DNA of 9,479 nucleotides from an uncultured archaeon (GTDB taxonomy: Archaea; Nanobdellota; Nanobdellia; Woesearchaeales; CAIVOO01): positions 1 to 9,479 of the forward strand of contig CAIVOO010000070.1 in assembly GCA_903907555.1 (NCBI GenBank), read 5' to 3'. The notes under the pieces were generated by a model that saw only the letters and a list, made by a program, of their open reading frames with translations, had not been told where the DNA came from and searched no databases. Position 1 is the first letter of the stretch; each line of letters opens with the position of its first letter. Both the position numbers and the translations under genes were made by a program. Shown in pieces: positions 6,015-9,479 of the stretch.

Positions 6015-6791
6015 ATGGTAGATAAGAAACAATATTTAAGGCACACACTTTCAATAGAATATAAGATTGTTGTAAGAAGAGCCGATGGCAAGCGTTCTAA
6101 AAAATTCGGAGAAATTCATAGTGAGGATTGCACATTTAATTCTGCTCCATTCACAGAAGATGATTATGATTCAGCAACACGTTCTGCATCAGAGCATATT
6201 GGCGAAACTATCGATGATGCTGTTAAAAAGGCATTTGAATCTGAAAAATTGAAGGGGGTTGATTTTTCAAGCATACCTTCTGAAGTCATTGCCATGGTTC
6301 CCGGGGAGATGGCAAGAACATATTCTGTTGTTCCTTACGCGAGAACCCAAGGAGACATAAATACATTATATCTCGCATGCAATGCAGGTTCAAATGCAAT
6401 GAATGTGCTTGCGGGTGATGATGTGAAATTCCTGACAGGATACAATGTGGAATTAGCACAAGTGGATGAAAAGACATTAGATAAAGCGTTAGACAAGTAT
6501 TATCCTAAGCCAAATGAAAACATCCTCAGCAAAATCCCAAAAAAAGTCAGGCAATTATTGCCTGATGAATTGGTGAGAAAACAAAGGATTATTCCGTACG
6601 CACAAAAAGGCGGAGCAATATATATTGCTACGGACAAGGATGCTAAAGACATGGCACTTTTATCTGCAATAGATGATGTGAAATTTCTCACAGGATTTAA
6701 TGTGGAAACCGAGCAAGTGGATGAACAGACATTAACTAAAGCATTGGATAAGTATTACAAAGAACCAGCTGGAATGCAGATGGGGCTTTGA
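6015..6791 (+). CDS. Stand-alone protein with two tandem GspE/MshE N-terminal-like domains
   Basis: From ATG 6015 the product has 258 residues. Residues 1-82 form an unrecognised, charged alpha/beta region. Two homologous domains follow, at about 87-163 and 174-248. Each opens with IPxxVxxxxPxEx(A/V)R, continues with a VPYA/IPYA strand and a (L/I)Y(L/I)A strand, then DDVKFLTG(Y/F)NVExxQVDExTLxKALDKYY. This is the layout of the GspE/PilB/MshE N-terminal domain (T2SSE_N, often called MshEN), which in bacteria links secretion or pilus ATPases to their partners and can bind c-di-GMP. No ATPase follows: there is no Walker A or B. The repeats are close even in DNA, suggesting a fairly recent duplication. 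An in-frame TTG at 6000 would add 5 residues, but it lies almost at the predicted transcript start, so I prefer ATG. It is probably a cytoplasmic adaptor or ligand sensor (inference). Confidence 0.78.
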   Translation: MVDKKQYLRHTLSIEYKIVVRRADGKRSKKFGEIHSEDCTFNSAPFTEDDYDSATRSASEHIGETIDDAVKKAFESEKLKGVDFSSIPSEVIAMVPGEMARTYSVVPYARTQGDINTLYLACNAGSNAMNVLAGDDVKFLTGYNVELAQVDEKTLDKALDKYYPKPNENILSKIPKKVRQLLPDELVRKQRIIPYAQKGGAIYIATDKDAKDMALLSAIDDVKFLTGFNVETEQVDEQTLTKALDKYYKEPAGMQMGL

Positions 6792-6804
6792 TAAAAACAT
6801 AAAT

Positions 6805-6812
6805 ATTTATAC
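6805..6812 (+). promoter_or_regulatory. TATA box of the TspO gene
   Basis: ATTTATAC is centred about 26 bases before ATG 6835, matching the leaderless pattern of the window. Confidence 0.6.
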
Positions 6813-6834
6813 CTGACAGGCATTAGCTGATTCA

Positions 6835-7302
6835 ATGAAGATAGATTATCTGAAACTAATCGCCTGCATTCTTTTATGCGAAGCAGTCGGTTTTCTAGGT
6901 TCATTTTTTACAATGTCGTCAATACCTACTTGGTATGCAGCTTTGGCAAAGCCTTCATTCAATCCTCCGAACTGGATATTCGGGCCTGTGTGGACAACCC
7001 TTTATCTGATGATGGGCATATCCCTTTATCTGGTGTGGATGAAAGGATTCAAGAAAAACAAACCTGCAATCTTGATATTTTTAATACAGCTGGCTCTCAA
7101 TTTCGTATGGACTCCTGTCTTCTTCGGATTGCATCAGCTGCTTCTTGCTTTGATAATAATAGTCCTGCTATGGATAGAAATATTCATCACGATAAGGAAA
7201 TTTTACAGGATTTCAAAACCAGCAGCTTATTTGTTAGTTCCGTACATATTATGGATTACATTCGCAACTGCATTGAATCTGGCGATAGTGATTCTGAACT
7301 GA
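6835..7302 (+). CDS. tspO: TspO/MBR family membrane protein (translocator protein homologue)
   Basis: The 155 residues and five hydrophobic helices are the expected size and topology for TspO. Family signatures are clear: WYAALAKPSFNPPNW (33-47), PVWTTLY followed by MG (51-61), LNFVWTPVFFGL (88-99) in helix 3, and PYILWITFATALN (136-148) in helix 5. TspO proteins are membrane receptors that bind porphyrins and sterol-like ligands; in bacteria they respond to oxygen and stress, and some degrade protoporphyrin IX. Which ligand applies here is not readable from the sequence. The ATG at 6835 is set by a TATA box 26 bases upstream. The MazG gene follows after 47 bases but has its own TATA box, so the two may only be neighbours. 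This is one of the firmest calls in the window. Confidence 0.93.
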   Translation: MKIDYLKLIACILLCEAVGFLGSFFTMSSIPTWYAALAKPSFNPPNWIFGPVWTTLYLMMGISLYLVWMKGFKKNKPAILIFLIQLALNFVWTPVFFGLHQLLLALIIIVLLWIEIFITIRKFYRISKPAAYLLVPYILWITFATALNLAIVILN

Positions 7303-7321
7303 TTCAGGATATGGAAACCTT

Positions 7322-7329
7322 TTTAATAT
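7322..7329 (+). promoter_or_regulatory. TATA box of the MazG-like gene
   Basis: TTTAATAT is centred 24-25 bases before ATG 7350. It lies downstream of the alternative in-frame ATG at 7311, so it argues for the shorter protein. Confidence 0.55.
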
Positions 7330-7349
7330 GGCCAGTATCACCGTCTATC

Positions 7350-7658
7350 ATGGACATCAAAGAAATACAAACTAAAGTCGTGAATAATGTCCTTGAATAC
7401 GGCAAGAAGAACAATATCAAAATTGACGAGGACTTTGCCCTGTTAAAGCTCTATGAAGAAGTCGGCGAGTTTGCGCAGGCAATCCTTATCCACCGCAAGA
7501 AATGCCGGAAAGAAAAGTATGTTTCTGAGGAAGTCTCGAAAAAAGAATTAGCTAAAGAGTTAGCAGATGTCATGGGCATGGTGATGGTCAACGCACATCT
7601 TCTGAAAATAGATTTGGCTGACTCCATAGACAAGAAGTGGATTAATAAGGAAAAATAA
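7350..7658 (+). CDS. MazG-like nucleotide pyrophosphohydrolase
   Basis: From ATG 7350 this is a 102-residue protein with the all-alpha NTP pyrophosphohydrolase (MazG/NTP-PPase) pattern. It has an N-terminal helix, then E36-E37-V-G-E40 in helix 2 (the ExxE metal site), a basic linker (about 49-66), E70-L-A-D73 in helix 3 (the ExxD site), then N81 and a closing helix with K96-W97. These acidic residues bind Mg2+, which is used to hydrolyse NTPs or dNTPs to the monophosphate and pyrophosphate. Small single-domain members are thought to clear non-canonical or damaged nucleotides. An in-frame ATG at 7311 would add 13 residues (METFLIWPVSPSI) and lies upstream of the TATA box, so it is less likely. 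The frame also stays open far upstream through the TspO gene, but that part is a shadow. Confidence 0.82.
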   Translation: MDIKEIQTKVVNNVLEYGKKNNIKIDEDFALLKLYEEVGEFAQAILIHRKKCRKEKYVSEEVSKKELAKELADVMGMVMVNAHLLKIDLADSIDKKWINKEK

Positions 7659-7681
7659 TTATTTCTGGCCGCAAACAAAAA

Positions 7682-7689
7682 TTATATAA
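7682..7689 (+). promoter_or_regulatory. TATA box of the parvulin gene
   Basis: TTATATAA is centred about 26 bases before ATG 7712, in the 53-base gap after the MazG-like gene. Confidence 0.6.
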
Positions 7690-7711
7690 ACCACCATTCT
7701 AAAATCGGATT

Positions 7712-7990
7712 ATGGCAAACGAAATTAGAGCATCACATATATTGGTTATGAACGAATCGCACTGCAGGGAACTGATGGAAAAACTCAGATCAGGGGCTGA
7801 CTTCGCTGGCTTGGCAAGGGAGTTTTCAAAATGCCCGTCTGGAAAGAAGTCTGGCGGAGACTTGGGCTACTTCGGAAAAGGCCAGATGGTTCCGCAGTTT
7901 GAGAATGCGGCTTTCAAATTAAATGTGGGGGAGATAGCAGGCCCTGTCAAGACGCAGTTCGGCTTTCATATCATAAAGAGAACTGCTTAA
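7712..7990 (+). CDS. Parvulin-type peptidyl-prolyl cis-trans isomerase
   Basis: This is a complete single-domain parvulin of 92 residues, nearly the length of bacterial Par10 (PpiC), which it resembles closely. It shows the ASHILV strand with the catalytic-site H9, the GADFAGLAREFSKCPSGKKSGGDLGYFGKGQMVPQFE core in short order (C41, M59, F63), and the closing QFGFHII with H86. These residues line the proline pocket; the enzyme speeds cis-trans isomerisation of X-Pro bonds in folding proteins. There is no signal peptide, WW domain or chaperone domain, so it acts in the cytoplasm. The pocket lacks the basic cluster used by phospho-specific Pin1. It is transcribed alone and converges with the membrane-protein gene at 8024. 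Parvulins have a patchy distribution in archaea. Confidence 0.95.
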   Translation: MANEIRASHILVMNESHCRELMEKLRSGADFAGLAREFSKCPSGKKSGGDLGYFGKGQMVPQFENAAFKLNVGEIAGPVKTQFGFHIIKRTA

Positions 7991-8023
7991 AATCATTCCC
8001 GATTGTAAAGCCTGGCAATATAT

Positions 8024-8653
8024 TTATCCTGTTATTAAATTAGCCTTGGAAGTTTTTCTGTATACTATGTGCTGGAAAAAGTGCGTTGGTATGACAACAA
8101 AGCCAAATGTTATGAAACCCCATAAATATGTATAGTAAGGCGCTGCGAATCTGAGGAAACTGCTGTTGTTGAGATAAGTGCTGTAGAAAACAAAGTTTAC
8201 ATTGATTTCAGGCGGAGTGAAAGCTATGGACGTAATCAGCATGACTATCAGGCAGGCTGCAGAATACATCAAAGATTTACTTGTCGGCTTTATCTTGTAA
8301 GTCAGCAGCAGGGCAATGTTTGTCGAGAACGTGTGTATTATGAAGGAGATTGCAATATGAAATTTGCTGTAGTTCATTTGGGCAGAGGACCCGAGCAGGT
8401 CCCACCCGAATAAAGCTGCGCAAGTAAGACAGAACAAAGTAACCAGTTGTGTGAACAATCCAATATTGACAAGCCCTTTCACAAGCTGCATGTCTTTCAG
8501 GAAAAACCCCAGTGCGAAAAGAAAAGTTACAAAATCACAGTACCAGAAGAAAGCAGCATAGTCTGCTATCAGAATATTCCTGATTATTACAAGAATGCCC
8601 AGGAACAGGAAGAAAATACCTGCAGCGTTGTATTTGTCCTTTAAAAAATCCAT
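8024..8653 (-). CDS. Six-helix integral membrane protein, family not recognised
   Basis: From ATG 8653 the protein has 209 residues and about six hydrophobic helices, near 11-29, 34-52, 62-85, 99-119, 127-146 and 173-192. It ends in a basic tail (YRKTSKANLITG). Potentially functional polar residues in or near the membrane include D40, H99, H107, H191 and H195, plus a TPPEINVN segment (146-153) after helix 5. I cannot name the family. The frame stays open to an ATG at 8725, which would add 24 residues and overlap the upstream PAP2-like gene by 31 bases. I prefer 8653 because a TATA box (8676-8683) sits 26 bases before it, the spacing used across this window. Its position behind the PAP2-like gene suggests a membrane-lipid or envelope role (inference). 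Confidence 0.75.
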   Translation of the reverse strand: MDFLKDKYNAAGIFFLFLGILVIIRNILIADYAAFFWYCDFVTFLFALGFFLKDMQLVKGLVNIGLFTQLVTLFCLTCAALFGWDLLGSSAQMNYSKFHIAISFIIHTFSTNIALLLTYKIKPTSKSLMYSAACLIVMLITSIAFTPPEINVNFVFYSTYLNNSSFLRFAAPYYTYLWGFITFGFVVIPTHFFQHIVYRKTSKANLITG

Positions 8654-8675
8654 GACGGTGGGGATGAATGAATCA

Positions 8676-8683
8676 TTAATAAA
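8676..8683 (-). promoter_or_regulatory. TATA-like box of the six-helix membrane protein gene
   Basis: The minus strand reads TTTATTAA, centred about 26 bases before ATG 8653. It lies just past the end of the PAP2-like gene and is the main reason for choosing the shorter start. Confidence 0.45.
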
Positions 8684-8694
8684 TCTTTTGCAAA

Positions 8695-9321
8695 TTAGTA
8701 ATAATTTATCCTTCTGAAGAACCACTCGCCGAACTTGTATGAGCCGAATGCGATGAATAATGCTGCGAACACGTCGATGCTGTAATGCACGTGCATTAAG
8801 AGCACTGTTGCAGCCAGTACGATTGTTGCGCCCAAAAAGAACTTTCCAATTTTCTCTTTCCTGTACAATAAATATCCGAGGAATGGCACTGCTGTATGCG
8901 CAGAGAAAAACAAGTCGTTCTGGAATATCAAGAGATTGTATAATCTGGGCATGTTAGGAAGTATTGCTCCAGGCGGCGCTCCGAGATGCGTCAAAATTAT
9001 GAAAAAGCTTCTTACGAGAATCAGCAGGCTGAACTGGCTAAGCGCTATGTGGAATTCATGGACTTTGTAAAATAATGGGTACAAAAGCAAAACTCCGATG
9101 ACTGCTGCATATCCATAAAGAAAAATAAAAGACAGGTTTATTGTCGGGATGTGCCCTAGTATCATGTCAGGCACAGGAGTGGTTATTGCTTCATTCACAA
9201 AATCCCCTGCAACATAATTAAGGACTAATGATGCTGCGAGAAAAACAAAAGAGAGGATTATCAGATATTTGTGCCTTCCGAATTCAGCTCTCCATTGCTC
9301 TGCGCGGCTCATCTTATTCAT
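8695..9321 (-). CDS. PAP2_3/sphingomyelin-synthase-like membrane phosphatase or phosphotransferase
   Basis: The 208 residues hold about six membrane helices, near 19-38, 61-81, 92-112, 142-152, 160-177 and 183-197. The C-terminal catalytic motifs of the lipid phosphatase/phosphotransferase superfamily are present: N135-D-L-F-F-S-A-H142-T, like the FSGHT of PAP2_3/sphingomyelin synthases with Ala for Gly, and H177-V-H179-Y-S-I-D183-V, like HxHYTVDV. H142, H179 and D183 would be the catalytic triad. Such enzymes move or remove phospho-headgroups on membrane lipids or polyprenyl phosphates. In archaea the substrate could be an isoprenoid lipid phosphate, which is inference. The arginine-rich first PAP2 motif is not obvious, which favours the PAP2_3 branch. 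The ATG at 9321 overlaps the end of the upstream permease gene by 8 bases, so the two are probably translated from one mRNA. Confidence 0.8.
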   Translation of the reverse strand: MNKMSRAEQWRAEFGRHKYLIILSFVFLAASLVLNYVAGDFVNEAITTPVPDMILGHIPTINLSFIFLYGYAAVIGVLLLYPLFYKVHEFHIALSQFSLLILVRSFFIILTHLGAPPGAILPNMPRLYNLLIFQNDLFFSAHTAVPFLGYLLYRKEKIGKFFLGATIVLAATVLLMHVHYSIDVFAALFIAFGSYKFGEWFFRRINYY

Positions 9322-9479
9322 ACCTTAATGCGTCTACGGGTTTTAATTTTGATGCCTGATATGCTGGGATTATCCCGGCAATTATGCCGACTCCTATCGA
9401 TACTCCCAATGCCATAATCACGGAATTTAATGTTACTACACCAACAAGCCCGCCTCTTCCGATTTGAACTCCTCCCATA
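9314..9479 (-). CDS. ABC transporter permease, FtsX/MacB type (C-terminal fragment)
   Basis: Only the last 55 codons are in the window; the gene continues past 9479. The fragment has a Gly-rich loop, a final membrane helix (VIMALGVSIGVGIIAGIIPAY in short pieces), then A-Y-Q-A-S-K-L-K-P-V-D-A-L-R-Y-E and TAA. The PAxxASxLxPxxALRYE ending is the hallmark of FtsX-domain permeases of MacB/LolC-type ABC systems, which use ATP-driven conformational change to export or extract substrates or signal across the membrane. The substrate is unknown. The stop overlaps the first 8 bases of the PAP2-like gene, suggesting translational coupling. The ATG at 9478 is probably internal, since the full permease is normally several hundred residues. 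Confidence 0.85.
   Translation of the reverse strand, partial: MGGVQIGRGGLVGVVTLNSVIMALGVSIGVGIIAGIIPAYQASKLKPVDALRYE

Noticed and set aside
6015..6791. Type II secretion or type IV pilus ATPase
   Set aside because: Only the N-terminal-like domains are present. There is no Walker A, Walker B or zinc-finger region.
6876..7349. Long open frame continuous with the MazG-like protein, overlapping the TspO gene
   Set aside because: The TspO frame has clear family motifs throughout, while this frame's upstream part has none. The TATA box at 7322-7329 places the MazG-like start at 7350.
8014..8024. TATA-like aatatatttat in the convergent gap after the parvulin gene
   Set aside because: No start codon or gene follows at the expected distance on either strand.
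8654..8725. 24-residue N-terminal extension of the six-helix membrane protein
   Set aside because: It overlaps the PAP2-like coding end by 31 bases and contains the TATA-like box that fits ATG 8653. It cannot be fully excluded.

Overview
The window looks archaeal, and its many single-gene transcription units would fit a DPANN-type genome (Woesearchaeota/Pacearchaeota-like), although no marker here fixes the lineage. The main evidence is promoter architecture. Almost every gene has an archaeal TATA box (TTTATATA, TTTAATAT or a close variant) centred about 25-27 bases before its start codon and no Shine-Dalgarno sequence, as expected for leaderless mRNAs. Bacterial-type families (RhlE-like helicase, Par10-like parvulin, GspE/MshE N-terminal-like domains) sit behind these archaeal promoters.

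Layout. Positions 1-781 (minus) hold the N-terminal part of a lipoprotein with Ig-like repeats. Positions 853-2792 (minus) hold an unrecognised 230-residue protein and, upstream of it, a divergent gluzincin metallopeptidase (HEGPFGH...TEG, DUF885-like). Positions 2857-4077 (minus) hold an RhlE-type DEAD-box RNA helicase. A divergent promoter region then leads into plus-strand genes: a 47-residue zinc ribbon, a 213-residue coiled-coil protein, a VTT/DedA-like membrane protein, a 41-residue zinc-ribbon protein with a TTG start, a stand-alone protein with two tandem GspE/MshE N-terminal-like domains, a TspO/MBR membrane protein, a MazG-like pyrophosphohydrolase and a parvulin prolyl isomerase. 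From 8024 to the end the minus strand carries an unrecognised six-helix membrane protein, a PAP2_3/sphingomyelin-synthase-like phosphatase or phosphotransferase, and the C-terminal tail of an FtsX/MacB-type ABC transporter permease.

How the genes relate. Most plus-strand genes appear to be independent transcription units. The clearest operon is at the right end, where the permease stop overlaps the PAP2-like start by 8 bases; the six-helix gene follows but has its own TATA box. The peptidase and the 230-residue gene are 56 bases apart and may be co-transcribed. I see no rRNA, tRNA, CRISPR array, transposase or recognisable defence system. There is no gene-free stretch above 300 bases once the two short zinc-ribbon genes are included.

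The most unusual content is the stand-alone tandem GspE/MshE N-domain protein with no ATPase domain, the near-constant TATA-to-start spacing with two G-rich-leader exceptions, and a 19-base promoter block identical between two neighbouring genes.
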